DNA from: Cupriavidus respiraculi
GTDB taxonomy: Bacteria; Pseudomonadota; Gammaproteobacteria; Burkholderiales; Burkholderiaceae
Assembly (NCBI RefSeq): GCF_914271545.1
Contig: NZ_CAJZAH010000003.1
Coordinates: forward strand, 434,001-498,000
Direction: 5' to 3'
DNA: 64,000 bases
The position numbers and the translations under genes are program-made. Below, piece after piece: positions 35,311 to 45,337 of this stretch. The notes under the pieces were generated by a model. The model did not search any database, was not told the DNA's origin, and saw only the letters and a list, made by a program, of their open reading frames with translations. How positions within the stretch are numbered: position 1 is the first letter of the stretch; each line of letters opens with the position of its first letter.

Positions 35311-36435
35311 TCAGGCGCCGCCGTCCGGCTTGTCGCGTGGCAGCGGAACGCGGGCCGGATGGTCCGCGGTCGCGCCGCCATTGCTCGGCTGCACCGCCGG
35401 CGCCGAGCCGCGCATCGATGCGGACAGGTCCCAGCTGGCAATGAACAGCGCGGCGATCAGCGGTCCGATCACGAAGCCGTTCAAGCCGAACAGCGCCATG
35501 CCGCCCAGCGTGGAGATCAGCACCACCCAGTCGGGCAGCTTGGTGTCCTTGCCGACGAGGATCGGGCGCAGCACGTTGTCCACCGCGCCGATCACCAGCG
35601 CGCCGAAGGCGATCACGGCGACGGCCTTCCATGTCACGCCGATCAGCAGGTAGTAGATCGCCACCGGCCCCCAGATGAGCCCCGCGCCCACCGCGGGCAG
35701 CAGGGACAGGAAGGCCATCACGAAACCCCACAGCACCGCGCCCTGGATGCCCAGCGCCCAGAACATCAGGCCGCCCAGCGCGCCCTGGACGATGGCCACC
35801 ACGATATTGCCCTTCACGGTGGCGCGGATCACCGCGGTGAACTTGCGCAGCAGATGCTGCTTGTGTTCCTCGCTCAGCGGGATGGCCTGCCGGATATGGC
35901 GCGAGATGGTCGCGCCGTCGCGCAGCAGGAAGAACAGCAGGTACAGCATGATCGCGAAGCTGATCACGAACTGGGCGGTGTTCTGTCCGATGCTGAGCGC
36001 CTGGGTCGCGAGATACTGGCTCGCCTCGCCGGCCGCGCTGGCCAGTTTGCCCTGCACGGCAGCCATGTCGGCCAGGCCCAGCCGCGATAGCGCGGCGCTG
36101 ATCGGAGCGGGCAGGGCACGCACGGCCTGCTCGAAATACGCGCCGAAGTGGATTTCGCCCGAACGGATCTGCTGGACGACGATGCTGCCTTCGTTGACCA
36201 GCGAACCGGTCACCACCGTCAGCGGCAGCACCACGATCAGCAGGCACAGCACCAGCGTGATCAGTGAGGCCGAGTTGGCCCGGCCGCGCAGCTGCCGCTT
36301 GATCCGGTTATTCAGGGGGGTGAAGAGGATGGCGAGGATCGTGCCCCAGAACACCGCGCCGAAAAATGGCCGCAGCACCCAGAAGAACGCGAGGGTGACC
36401 ACCGCGAGGAGGATATAGAACGCCTTCTGGTACAT
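35311..36435 (-). CDS. AI-2E family (PerM-like) transporter
   Basis: 374 residues with seven to eight membrane segments: two near the N terminus (FYILLAVVTLAFFWVLRPFFGAVFWG; SLITLVLCLLIVVLPLTVV), an extracytoplasmic loop with amphipathic helices, then FVISFAIMLYLLFFLLRDG, WALGIQGAVLWGFVMAFLSLLPAVGAGLIW and GGMALFGLNGFVIGPLIAALFIASW. The family motif PAVGAGLIWGP is present. Members export autoinducer-2, sodium/protons or are uncharacterised; substrate not decidable here. Confidence 0.88.
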   Translation of the reverse strand: MYQKAFYILLAVVTLAFFWVLRPFFGAVFWGTILAILFTPLNNRIKRQLRGRANSASLITLVLCLLIVVLPLTVVTGSLVNEGSIVVQQIRSGEIHFGAYFEQAVRALPAPISAALSRLGLADMAAVQGKLASAAGEASQYLATQALSIGQNTAQFVISFAIMLYLLFFLLRDGATISRHIRQAIPLSEEHKQHLLRKFTAVIRATVKGNIVVAIVQGALGGLMFWALGIQGAVLWGFVMAFLSLLPAVGAGLIWGPVAIYYLLIGVTWKAVAVIAFGALVIGAVDNVLRPILVGKDTKLPDWVVLISTLGGMALFGLNGFVIGPLIAALFIASWDLSASMRGSAPAVQPSNGGATADHPARVPLPRDKPDGGA

Positions 36436-36522
36436 AGGGATCCGTGTGTCATGCCGCCGCGGCGCGACCGGAGTGCCGCGAGGACCGGCAAGCCGGTCCC
36501 GTCCTTGATGGCGGCGGGGCGC

Positions 36523-37095
36523 TTATCGTACCAGCGGGTCGCGGAAACCGGTATCCGGCTGGACCGGCGCCACCGGCGTGGTGATGCGAGGATCGGGGCC
36601 GACGGTCGCCGCCGCGCTGCGCGGTACCGGCACGTCATGGCGGTCACGCTTCGCGGCGCGCCAGGTGCTGTAGAGCCAGTATCCGGCGCCGGCGGCGATG
36701 CCGACCTTCGACAGCTTCCACGACCAGCGCAGGACCGGCGTGCGGCGCAGCAGGGGCAAGGCCAGCGACAGGCCGGAGCTCAGCACCGGATAGCTCTTGG
36801 CAAGACCGAGCAGCTTGAACCAGGATTGCGGCCTGTCCATGCGGGGCGCCCACAGGAAGCGGGGCAGCCAGGTACCGAGGCGGGTGATGCGGCGCGCGCC
36901 GTCCTTGACGTCGTGCAGCGCCTGGGTGCAGTCGTAGCGTTCCAGCGCGGCACGCGTGATCAGCAATTCCTTGCGGACGTCGAGGGGGAGATGGGTCTCG
37001 CGCGTGAGGCGAACCGAACGGGGCAGGTCAGTGGCGGCGGTCGGCGGGGCGTTGAGGCTGGCGCTGGTATCGCGCGGGGTGTCGGTGGAATTCAT
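36523..37095 (-). CDS. Conserved hypothetical protein (possibly DUF3318-like)
   Basis: 190 residues; start 37095 forms ATGA with the holin-like gene. Sequence includes LTRETHLPLDVRKELLITRAALERYDCTQALHDV, a helical segment, then a hydrophobic stretch SYPVLSSGLSLALPLL and VGIAAGAGYWLYSTWRAAKRD near the end, suggesting association with the membrane. It forms a probable operon with the holin-like and DUF883 genes; the same trio recurs in Burkholderiaceae as far as I recall. The DUF3318 label is tentative and the function is unknown. Confidence 0.65.
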   Translation of the reverse strand: MNSTDTPRDTSASLNAPPTAATDLPRSVRLTRETHLPLDVRKELLITRAALERYDCTQALHDVKDGARRITRLGTWLPRFLWAPRMDRPQSWFKLLGLAKSYPVLSSGLSLALPLLRRTPVLRWSWKLSKVGIAAGAGYWLYSTWRAAKRDRHDVPVPRSAAATVGPDPRITTPVAPVQPDTGFRDPLVR

Positions 37096-37469
37096 TTGCG
37101 CAGGCTCTCCCGATCCTTCTCCAGCTCGGCCAGCGTAGCCTCGAACAGCGGCGTTGCGCTCTTCACGAGGTTGCGCGCGACCAGCAGACAGATGACGCCA
37201 CCAACGATGTAGACCGCCGCGATGGCGACCAGCGCATGAAGCCGGTACGAATCCCAGAACACGATGATCAGCAGCAGTGTGAGCGTGATCAGCGCCAGAC
37301 CGAACAGCAGCAGGCCGAACAGGCCGTACAGCGCGATCTTCATCAGGCGAACCCGCTCCTCGGCGAGTTCCACGGTGGCCAGTTCCAGGCGCGTCTGCAC
37401 CATGGCCAGGATCGAGCCGCCGAGGTTGCGTAGCGACTCGAACAACTTGGGGGAGGTGGATTCGATCAT
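37092..37469 (-). CDS. Phage holin family (PF07332-like) membrane protein
   Basis: 125 residues. N-terminal amphipathic helix with RLELATVELAEERVRL, then two membrane segments (LYGLFGLLLFGLALITLTLLLIIVFW and HALVAIAAVYIVGGVICLLVA) and a charged C-terminal helix. This is the holin-like YqjE type found as a chromosomal stress protein next to DUF883/YqjD, not a phage lysis gene; no phage genes are nearby. Confidence 0.85.
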   Translation of the reverse strand: MIESTSPKLFESLRNLGGSILAMVQTRLELATVELAEERVRLMKIALYGLFGLLLFGLALITLTLLLIIVFWDSYRLHALVAIAAVYIVGGVICLLVARNLVKSATPLFEATLAELEKDRESLRK

Positions 37470-37662
37470 GCGGTTCCGGCTCGTGAGATGGATGCTGTGA
37501 GGCTCTCCGGCGCACTACGGGCGGCGGGCCGGGACTTCGCAGAGGGTGGGAGCGCCCCCGGGCGCTCCCCATGCAGATCCGACTGGCGTCCGGCGGGGCA
37601 AAGCCCCCGGGATCGCCGTTCCTGGACGCATCGGCCGGTGCCGAAGGTCCAGGCGGTTGCCA

Positions 37663-37980
37663 TTACTTGCGATTGAGCAGCAGGCCGATCAACAAGCCGG
37701 CGCCGGCCGCCACACCGACGGCGCGCCAGGGGTGGTCGTGCACATAGTCGTCCGTGGCGCGGGCTGCCGCCTTGCTCTTCGTGACGACCGCGTCCTGCAG
37801 GTCCTGCGCTTTTTCCTTGGCCTGTTTCAGCAGGCCCATGCCGCGCTCGCGCAATTCTGCTGCCTTTTCGCCGGTGGTCGAAGCGGCCTGCTTCAACAGT
37901 TCTTCGGCGTCGGTCAGGACGGTTTTGACATCGCTCATCAGTTTCTCCTGGTTGCGGGCGGTGGTTTCAGATTGTTCCAT
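37663..37980 (-). CDS. DUF883 family (ElaB/YqjD-like) protein
   Basis: 105 residues: coiled N-terminal part (LMSDVKTVLTDAEELLKQAA..EKAAELRERGMGLLKQAKEKAQ) and a C-terminal GxxxG-rich membrane anchor (DDYVHDHPWRAVGVAAGAGLLIGLLLNRK), the family's typical layout. E. coli relatives tie ribosomes to the membrane in stationary phase. Two starts are possible: 37980 (GAGGAAG upstream) and MSDVKTVL at 37938 (AGGAG six bases upstream, stronger). I keep the longer because homologues usually have the extra residues. A candidate promoter and a perfect palindrome lie upstream. Confidence 0.85.
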   Translation of the reverse strand: MEQSETTARNQEKLMSDVKTVLTDAEELLKQAASTTGEKAAELRERGMGLLKQAKEKAQDLQDAVVTKSKAAARATDDYVHDHPWRAVGVAAGAGLLIGLLLNRK

Positions 37981-38026
37981 TTTGCCTTCCTCGCAGTCCG
38001 TACCACGTTTGAGTGCATTCCTGAGT

Positions 38027-38056
38027 AGGATATGCGGGGAGGCGCAAAGGTTTCAA
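38027..38056 (-). promoter_or_regulatory. Candidate sigma-70 promoter of the DUF883-holin operon
   Basis: On the minus strand TTGAAA (38056-38051) and TATCCT (38032-38027) are 18 bases apart, about 50 bases before the DUF883 start. The match at -10 is moderate. Confidence 0.5.
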
Positions 38057-38064
38057 GACGCGGA

Positions 38065-38085
38065 GTCCTACAAGGCTTGTAGGAC
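38065..38085. repeat. 21-base perfect palindrome, candidate operator
   Basis: GTCCTACAAG (38065-38074) and its exact reverse complement CTTGTAGGAC (38076-38085) are separated by one G. It lies nine bases upstream of the -35 hexamer proposed for the DUF883 operon and about 230 bases before the peroxiredoxin gene, a position that suits an activator site for the former. No T run follows, so it is not a terminator. The remainder of the 37981-38313 gap has an AT-rich patch (38230-38285) before the peroxiredoxin gene but no promoter I would defend. Confidence 0.65.
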
Positions 38086-38313
38086 ATCGGCGCTGTCGCG
38101 CAAAAGCTGAAGCCCTGGCCTCGGCATCCGGCGACGCTCGAACGTGGGAATCTCGCAAGACAACCGGCCGGCGATGCAGGGCACGTCGGTGAAGGAAGGC
38201 TGCCGGCGAGCGGTCCTAATGACTTCGAGTGATTTTGTAGTGACTTTATAGTTGTTTGGGTTCCGTCGCAATCGGAATAGACTGGTTTCATTCAACCGAA
38301 CAGGAGGCAAATC

Positions 38314-38952
38314 ATGGCACTACGTCTGGGGGATATCGCGCCCGACTTCGAGCAGGATTCGAGCGAAGGCCGTATCCGTTTCCACGAATGGCTCGGCGAC
38401 AGCTGGGGCGTCCTGTTTTCGCATCCGGCCGACTTCACGCCGGTCTGCACCACGGAGCTGGGGCTGACCGCGAAGCTCAAGGACGAGTTCGCCAAGCGCG
38501 GGGTCAAGGCCATCGCCTTGTCGGTCGACCCGGTCGAATCGCACAAGGAATGGATCAAGGACATCAACGAGACGCAGAACGCCACCGTCAATTTCCCGAT
38601 CCTGGCCGACGGCGACCGCAAGGTGTCCCAACTCTACGACATGATCCATCCGAACGCCAACGAGACGCTGACAGTGCGTTCGCTGTTCGTCATCGATCCG
38701 AAGAAGAAGGTGCGCCTGATCATTACGTACCCCGCCAGCACGGGGCGCAATTTCAACGAGATCCTGCGCGTGATCGACTCCCTGCAACTGACCGACAACC
38801 ACAGCGTGGCCACGCCGGGCAACTGGCAGCAGGGCGACGATGTGGTGATCGTGCCGTCGCTGAAGGACGAAGAGGTGATCAAGCAGAAGTTTCCGAAGGG
38901 CTACAAGGCCGTGCGGCCTTACTTGCGGATGACGCCCCAGCCCGACAAGTAA
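38314..38952 (+). CDS. 1-Cys peroxiredoxin (Prx6 type)
   Basis: 212 residues. Peroxidatic Cys in SHPADFTPVCTTELGLTAKL near residue 46, with Thr and the later Arg of the active site; the C-terminal extension (QQGDDVVIVPSLKDEEVIKQKFPKGYKAVRPYLRMT) is diagnostic for the Prx6/AhpC-TSA C-terminal subfamily. No resolving Cys is present, so an external thiol reduces it. Removes hydrogen peroxide and organic peroxides. AGGAGG lies seven bases before the ATG. Followed by a nine-pair hairpin (38978-38997) and a terminator. Confidence 0.95.
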   Translation: MALRLGDIAPDFEQDSSEGRIRFHEWLGDSWGVLFSHPADFTPVCTTELGLTAKLKDEFAKRGVKAIALSVDPVESHKEWIKDINETQNATVNFPILADGDRKVSQLYDMIHPNANETLTVRSLFVIDPKKKVRLIITYPASTGRNFNEILRVIDSLQLTDNHSVATPGNWQQGDDVVIVPSLKDEEVIKQKFPKGYKAVRPYLRMTPQPDK

Positions 38953-39015
38953 GCGGGCCGGCGTACCGGTGTTGTCAACGACGGGCTCGCCCGTCGTCTC
39001 CTTGGTAGTGTGTTT

Positions 39016-39041
39016 GGCCCGGCTTGCCGCCGGGCCTTTTT
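39016..39041 (+). terminator. Rho-independent terminator after peroxiredoxin
   Basis: GGCCCGGC (39016-39023), loop TTGCC, GCCGGGCC (39029-39036) and TTTTT. A second hairpin, ACGACGGGC-TC-GCCCGTCGT, sits just upstream at 38978-38997. Confidence 0.88.
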
Positions 39042-39051
39042 CATGGCGCGC

Positions 39052-40245
<1,194 letters not shown>

Positions 40246-40356
40246 GGAGGTCTCCTTCGGTAGAGCGTGAGCGGCGAGGCGGGACGAGGCGTCGGCCATG
40301 GTCCGTCCCGATATTCTGGGGAGGCGCGGCGGGGCGCGCTTTCCGGCATCTGGATA

Positions 40357-40373
40357 GTTCCGCATTGCGGAAC
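40357..40373. promoter_or_regulatory. Palindromic operator between gcdH and the IclR gene
   Basis: GTTCCGC-ATT-GCGGAAC, perfect seven-base arms. The type TTCCGCNNNGCGGAA agrees with known IclR-family operators. It is centred almost equally far from both start codons (about 120 bases from gcdH and 116 from the regulator), and a further half site GTTCCG follows at 40377. Confidence 0.65.
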
Positions 40374-40480
40374 CTTGTTCCGATGGGCTAGTATAGCGCA
40401 AAGCCTTCGTCCGGCAACAGGGGGAACCCTGCATCGCCGGGGCGAAGCGGACATCCCACCAGCCGCCCAGGAGCGCAAAC

Positions 40481-41302
40481 TTGCCGACCCCGAACACCAC
40501 CGCCGCGGCCCCGGCGGACGCGCCGGAACGCGCGGCGCGCGACAGCGATCCGAACTTCGTCACCGCGCTCGCGCGGGGGCTGGAACTGCTGCGCTGCTTC
40601 CGCACCGGGGAGGCCATGCTCGGCAACCAGGACTTCGTGCGCCGCACGGGATTTCCCAAGGCGACCGTCAGCCGGCTGGCCGGCACGCTGGTGCAACTGG
40701 GCTATCTGCGCTACGACGAGAGCCTCGGCAAATACGCGCTCGACGCGGGCGTGCTGGCGCTGGGCTTCGCCTACCTGTCGGCCTCGGATGTCGTCACGCT
40801 GGCGCGGCCGCATATGCTCGCCTTCGCGCAGGCCTACGGGGTCTCGGTGTCGCTGGGCAAGCGCGAGCGCATGGAGGTGATCTATCTGGAGTCGATCCGC
40901 AACGATGCCGGCGTGATGCTGGGCCTGGGGGTGGGCTCGCGGCTGTCGCTGGTATCGAGTTCGATGGGGCGGGCCTACCTCGCAGCGCTCCCGACGGCCC
41001 GGCGCGAGCGCATGTACGCGGAGTTCGCGCAAGCCTATCCGGAGCAATGGAAGGCCCAGGAGGAAGCCGCGCGCGCGGCCGTGGCCGAAGCGGCGGAACG
41101 CGGCTATGCCGGTTCGTTCCGCGACTGGCATCCGGCCATTCACGCGTGCGCGGTGGCGTTCCGGCCGGTGGGCGAGAAGGAGGTGCACATGCTCAGTTGC
41201 AGCACCTCGTACGGGACGCTGGAGGAGTCGGTCTTCCACGACAAGCTGGCGCCCGCGCTGCGGGCGCTGGCGGCGCGGCTGTCCGACCCGGGCGCAAGGT
41301 AG
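40481..41302 (+). CDS. IclR family transcriptional regulator
   Basis: 273 residues with a TTG start seven bases after AGGAG. N-terminal winged helix-turn-helix ([54 protein letters not shown], about 25-85) and a C-terminal effector domain ([39 protein letters not shown]). Likely controls gcdH and itself; ligand could be glutaryl-CoA or glutarate, by context only. Converges on kynA; a GC hairpin (GCCGGCC/GGCCGGC, 41302-41321) lies between the stops. Confidence 0.92.
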   Translation: MPTPNTTAAAPADAPERAARDSDPNFVTALARGLELLRCFRTGEAMLGNQDFVRRTGFPKATVSRLAGTLVQLGYLRYDESLGKYALDAGVLALGFAYLSASDVVTLARPHMLAFAQAYGVSVSLGKRERMEVIYLESIRNDAGVMLGLGVGSRLSLVSSSMGRAYLAALPTARRERMYAEFAQAYPEQWKAQEEAARAAVAEAAERGYAGSFRDWHPAIHACAVAFRPVGEKEVHMLSCSTSYGTLEESVFHDKLAPALRALAARLSDPGAR

Positions 41303-41326
41303 CCGGCCCCGGGTGGCCGGCCGAGC

Positions 41327-42238
41327 CTACAGGTCCGTGCGCAGCTTCCACAGCTCCGGGAACAGCACCACGTCCAGCATCCTGCGCAGATAGCTGACGC
41401 CCTCGGTGCCGCCGGTGCCGCGCTTGAAGCCGATCACGCGCTCGACCGTGGTGACATGGCGGAAGCGCCATTGGCGGAAGGCATCCTCCAGGTCCACGAG
41501 TTTTTCGCCCAGCTCGTACAGCTCCCAGTGCGCCCGCGGATCGCGATAGACCTGGAGCCACGCCGCCTCGACGCTGGCGTTGTAGCCGGCCGGCTGGCTC
41601 CAGTCGCGCTCGACGCAGGCGGCATCGACGGCAAAGCCGCGGCGCGCCATCAGGCGGATCGACTCGTCGTACAGCGACGGCGTGGCGAGCGCCTGCTGCA
41701 CCAGCGCCAGATGCTCGGGGCGGTGGGAATGCGGGCGCAGCATGGCGGCGTTCTTGTTGCCGAGGATGAATTCGATCTCGCGGTACTGGTAGGACTGGAA
41801 GCCCGACGACATGCCGAGGTAGGGCCGCATCGCCGAATACTCGGGCGGCGTCATCGTGGCCAGTACGTTCCACGCCTGCACCAGCTGGTCCATGATGCGC
41901 GACACCCGCGTGAGCATCTTGAACGCGGGCGGCAACTGGTCCTGCTTCACGCTCTCGCGCGCGGCGCGCAGCTCGTGCAGCATCAGCTTCATCCACAGCT
42001 CGGTGGTCTGGTGCTGGACGATGAAAAGCATCTCGTTGTGGTCCGGCGACAGCGGATGCTGGGCGTCGAGGATCTCATCCAGGTGCAGGTAGTCGCCATA
42101 GCTCATGTCGCGGGCGAAATCCATCTGCGCGCCATGCCAGTCCTGTGCCTTGCGTGCGCCGGACATGGGACAGCCCTGGGCGGCGTCATCCGGCCCGGCG
42201 ATATCGTTGCCCATCTTCGTGGCGTCATTGCGGTTCAT
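41327..42238 (-). CDS. kynA: Tryptophan 2,3-dioxygenase
   Basis: 303 residues. Haem enzyme that opens the indole ring of tryptophan to N-formylkynurenine. Motifs: [47 protein letters not shown] (substrate and distal His region), [46 protein letters not shown] with the proximal haem His and the conserved GTGGT loop. Last gene of kynB-kynU-kynA, ten bases after kynU. Confidence 0.97.
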   Translation of the reverse strand: MNRNDATKMGNDIAGPDDAAQGCPMSGARKAQDWHGAQMDFARDMSYGDYLHLDEILDAQHPLSPDHNEMLFIVQHQTTELWMKLMLHELRAARESVKQDQLPPAFKMLTRVSRIMDQLVQAWNVLATMTPPEYSAMRPYLGMSSGFQSYQYREIEFILGNKNAAMLRPHSHRPEHLALVQQALATPSLYDESIRLMARRGFAVDAACVERDWSQPAGYNASVEAAWLQVYRDPRAHWELYELGEKLVDLEDAFRQWRFRHVTTVERVIGFKRGTGGTEGVSYLRRMLDVVLFPELWKLRTDL

Positions 42239-42248
42239 CGCCGTCTCC

Positions 42249-43505
42249 TCAGGTCACCGCGCCGCGCGTCTGGAAGCGCGCGGCCTCGTGGCTGCCGCTG
42301 TCGAGCACATCGCGCAGGACTTCCACCGCGTCCCACACCTCGGCGAAGCTGGTGTACAGCGGCGTGAAGCCGAAGCGGATGATGCCCGGCTCGCGATAGT
42401 CGCCGATCACGCCGCGCTCGATCAACGCCTGCATCACCGCATACCCTTGCGGGTGCGTGAAGCTGACCTGGCTGCCGCGGCGCGCGTGTTCGCGCGGCGT
42501 GACCAGCGCGAGCGGATGATGGCCGCAGCGGGCCTCCACCAGCGCGATGAACGCATCGGTCAGTTGCAGCGACTTGGCGCGCAGGGCCTGCATATCGGTG
42601 TGCGCGAACACATCCAGCCCGCACTCGACCATCGCCAGCGAGGTGATCGGCTGCGTGCCGCACAGATAGCGCGCGATGCCGTTCTGCGGCCGGTATTGCG
42701 GCTCCATCGCGAACGGCGCGGCGTGGCCCCACCAGCCCGACAGCGGCTGCCAGAACGCGTCGCGCAGCGCGGGCGCGACCCACAGGAAGGCCGGCGAGCC
42801 GGGGCCGCCGTTCAGGTATTTATAGGTACAGCCGACCGCATAGTCGGCGCCGGCAGCGTTCAGCGCCACGGGCACCGCGCCGGCCGAGTGGGCCAGGTCC
42901 CAGACCGCGAGCGCGCCGCGCGCATGCGCCAGTTCGGAGTACGAGGCCATGTCCAGCATCTCGCCGGTCTTGTAGTTGACGTGCGTCAGCATCAGCACGG
43001 CGGTGTCCTCGCGCACCGCGGCGTCGATCTCCGTGGGCGCGTCCACCAGGCGCACCGTGTAGCCCTGCTGCAGCAGATCGGCCAGGCCCTGGGCGATATA
43101 CAGGTCGGTCGGGAAATTGCTGGCCTCCGAGACGATGACCTTGCGGCGCGGGTCGCGCGCGGCCTGCACGCGCAGCGCGGCGGCCAGCACCTTGAACAGG
43201 TTGATCGAGGTGGTATCGGTGACCACGACCTCGTCGGTGCCCGCGCCGATCAGCGGCGCCAGCCGGTTGCCGAGCCGGCGCGGCAGCTCGAACCAGCCCG
43301 CGGTATTCCAGCTGCGGATCAGCCCGGTGCCCCATTCTTCCTGCACCACGGCGGCCGCGCGTGCCGCGGCCGCGCGGGGGCGGGCGCCCAGCGAGTTGCC
43401 ATCGAGATAGATCACGCCGTCGGGCAGCGCGAAATGCGCGCGCAGTTCGCGCAGCGGGTCCTGGTGGTCGAGCGATACGTAGTGCTCGCGGGTGGAGTCG
43501 GTCAT
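42249..43505 (-). CDS. kynU: Kynureninase
   Basis: 418 residues. PLP enzyme splitting kynurenine into anthranilate and alanine. Motifs: [56 protein letters not shown] and the PLP lysine in [19 protein letters not shown]. Start at 43505 ([18 protein letters not shown]). Middle gene of the operon. Confidence 0.97.
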   Translation of the reverse strand: MTDSTREHYVSLDHQDPLRELRAHFALPDGVIYLDGNSLGARPRAAAARAAAVVQEEWGTGLIRSWNTAGWFELPRRLGNRLAPLIGAGTDEVVVTDTTSINLFKVLAAALRVQAARDPRRKVIVSEASNFPTDLYIAQGLADLLQQGYTVRLVDAPTEIDAAVREDTAVLMLTHVNYKTGEMLDMASYSELAHARGALAVWDLAHSAGAVPVALNAAGADYAVGCTYKYLNGGPGSPAFLWVAPALRDAFWQPLSGWWGHAAPFAMEPQYRPQNGIARYLCGTQPITSLAMVECGLDVFAHTDMQALRAKSLQLTDAFIALVEARCGHHPLALVTPREHARRGSQVSFTHPQGYAVMQALIERGVIGDYREPGIIRFGFTPLYTSFAEVWDAVEVLRDVLDSGSHEAARFQTRGAVT

Positions 43506-43564
43506 GAGCGGAAAACGGGGTTGGGCATGGATGGCAGGCGCACGGTATGGCCGCGCCCGGTGGT

Positions 43565-44206
43565 TCAGGTCAGGCTGCGCAGCACCGCGCGCACCGGGCT
43601 CGCGTCGAGCCCGGCGAATTTGAGCGGCAGCGCGATCAGCTCGTAGTCGTCCGCGGGCACGTCGTCCAGGACGATGCCTTCCAGGATCGCCATGCCATGC
43701 GCGCGCACGGCGCGGTGCGCGTCCATGGTCTTGGATTCCTGCGGGTCCAGCGACGGCGTGTCGATGCCGATCAGCCGCACGCCGTGGCTGGCCAGCAGGG
43801 CGATGGTGTCGGCCGCCACCGCGCAGAACGACGGATCCCAGTGCCCCGTCGGCGCCTTCGCGTAGGTACGCAGCAACACGCGCGGCGGCACGCCGTCGAG
43901 CGCATGGGCAATCTGTGCAGGCTGCACGGCGGGCGCCGCGCCGATGCAATGGATCACGCGGCAGGGCCCGAGGTAGGGTTCCAGCGCGACGTCGCCGATG
44001 GGCGCGCCATCGGCCGCGTAGTGCAGCGGCGCATCGGCGTGCGCGCCGGTATGCGGGGACAGCGTGATGCGCCCGACGTTGACCGGGCAGTGCTCGTCCA
44101 TCTGCCACGCCGGCTCGTGCCGGAAGGCGGTGTCGCCGGGCCAGACGGGGGTCTGCGGCGAGACTGGCGGGGTGATATCCCAGAGTCGGCGGGCGGTGGA
44201 GGTCAT
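43565..44206 (-). CDS. kynB: Kynurenine formamidase
   Basis: 213 residues, cyclase family. Hydrolyses N-formylkynurenine. Metal motif [14 protein letters not shown] near residue 50, and [19 protein letters not shown] later, both typical of KynB. Start at 44206 after GGTGGAGGTC. First gene of kynBUA, divergent from kynR. Confidence 0.96.
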   Translation of the reverse strand: MTSTARRLWDITPPVSPQTPVWPGDTAFRHEPAWQMDEHCPVNVGRITLSPHTGAHADAPLHYAADGAPIGDVALEPYLGPCRVIHCIGAAPAVQPAQIAHALDGVPPRVLLRTYAKAPTGHWDPSFCAVAADTIALLASHGVRLIGIDTPSLDPQESKTMDAHRAVRAHGMAILEGIVLDDVPADDYELIALPLKFAGLDASPVRAVLRSLT

Positions 44207-44320
44207 GGAGCGGGGCGGTCGAACGGCGATGCGATAACGTTGCGGACCGACGCGGTCCGCCCTCGCATGATAGTAAAAAAGCGGGGCAAGAGGCTTGCGA
44301 ATCGCGGCGCCGCACGCGTG

Positions 44321-44364
44321 ATATTTCGCATAACATTGCAGCTGAGTGCGTAATCGCGAAATAT
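44321..44364. promoter_or_regulatory. Inverted repeat between kynB and kynR, candidate KynR site
   Basis: ATATTTCGC (44321-44329) and its exact complement GCGAAATAT (44356-44364), centres 35 bases apart, lie directly before kynR. Lrp-type regulators bind such repeated half sites about three to four helical turns apart and wrap DNA, so control of kynB by KynR with kynurenine as ligand, as known in Pseudomonas, is likely. Confidence 0.6.
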
Positions 44365-44372
44365 TCTTCAAC

Positions 44373-44855
44373 ATGACACTAGACCCCATCGACTTGCGCA
44401 TTCTCGGCTGCTTGCAGGACAACGGCCGCATCAGCAACCAGGACCTCGCCGAGCGCGTGGCGCTATCGCCGTCGGCCTGCCTGCGGCGCGTGCGCCTGCT
44501 GGAGGAGAGCGGCATCATCGGCGGCTATCGGGCGTGGTTCGATGCCGAGGCGCTGGGGCTGGAGATCGAGGCCATCGTGCAGGTGTCGATGCGGCACGAT
44601 GTGGAGGGCTGGCACGACAGCTTCAATGCCGCCGTGCAGTCATGGCCGGAGGTGATGACGGCGTACATCATCACCGGCGACAGCAACTACATCCTGCGCG
44701 TGCAGGCCCGCAACCTGAAGCACTACTCGGATTTCATCGTCAACCGGCTGTACCGCACCCCGGGCGTGATGGATATCCGCTCGAACATCGTGCTGCAGAA
44801 GATCAAGACGGGCGGCTCGCCGCTCGGGCTGATCAAGGACGGGACGGCGCCCTAG
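44373..44855 (+). CDS. kynR: Lrp/AsnC family regulator of the kynurenine operon
   Basis: 160 residues from [55 protein letters not shown], a standard AsnC-type helix-turn-helix, followed by a RAM ligand domain ([14 protein letters not shown].. [17 protein letters not shown]). A GTG start nine codons earlier (44346) would overlap the inverted repeat. Divergent to kynBUA, as in Pseudomonas aeruginosa where KynR activates kyn genes. Its TAG stop is shared with the opposite-strand MarR gene within CTAG. Confidence 0.93.
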   Translation: MTLDPIDLRILGCLQDNGRISNQDLAERVALSPSACLRRVRLLEESGIIGGYRAWFDAEALGLEIEAIVQVSMRHDVEGWHDSFNAAVQSWPEVMTAYIITGDSNYILRVQARNLKHYSDFIVNRLYRTPGVMDIRSNIVLQKIKTGGSPLGLIKDGTAP

Positions 44856-45337
44856 CCCGGGCCGTGCAGTGCGATCAGGCGCCGCAGCACGTCCTTCAGA
44901 TGATCGCCTTCGGCGGCGCCGAACACCGCCAGCACCTCGCGCTCGTGTTCGGCGGCCAGCGCCATCAGCGGGAGCGCGCGGGCGCGGCCCGCGCCGGTGA
45001 TGGAGACCAGCGCATGCCGGCGGTCGGCGGCGCCGTCGCGGCGGCGCTCCACGAGGCCGGCCGCGGCCATGCGGTCGATCAGCTTGGTCAGCGTGGGTTG
45101 CTTGGTCAGCGTGATGTCGGCCAGGGCGCCGACGGTGCAGTCGGCGCGGTCGGCCAGCGTGGCGAGCACGCGCCATTCCGGCACGGACAGGCCCGCGGCC
45201 TCGACCTGGCGATGGAATTCGCCCGACACCAGATGGCTGGCGCGCGCCAGCAGATAGGGCAGGTACCCGTCGACAAAAGTGAGCGGCTGCGAGGCACCCG
45301 CGCGCGTCGCCGCAGCGGAGCCGCGCCGCGCGCTCAT
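44852..45337 (-). CDS. MarR family transcriptional regulator
   Basis: 161 residues. Winged helix with VPEWRVLATLADRADCTVGALADITLTKQPTLTKLIDRMAAAGLVERRRDGADRRHALVSITGAGRA, including the DRR wing. Overlaps the flavin reductase gene by ATGA and so belongs to the divergent catabolic cluster; it probably senses the cluster's substrate. Resembles NicR/BpsR-like MarR regulators in context, but specificity cannot be read. Confidence 0.92.
   Translation of the reverse strand: MSARRGSAAATRAGASQPLTFVDGYLPYLLARASHLVSGEFHRQVEAAGLSVPEWRVLATLADRADCTVGALADITLTKQPTLTKLIDRMAAAGLVERRRDGAADRRHALVSITGAGRARALPLMALAAEHEREVLAVFGAAEGDHLKDVLRRLIALHGPG

Noticed and set aside
37092-37469. Phage lysis holin or prophage remnant
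   Set aside because: The neighbours are DUF883 and a conserved hypothetical, the usual chromosomal arrangement; no other phage genes are nearby.
41302-41321. Bidirectional terminator between the IclR gene and kynA
   Set aside because: The seven-pair GC hairpin has no T run in either direction; kept only as a remark.
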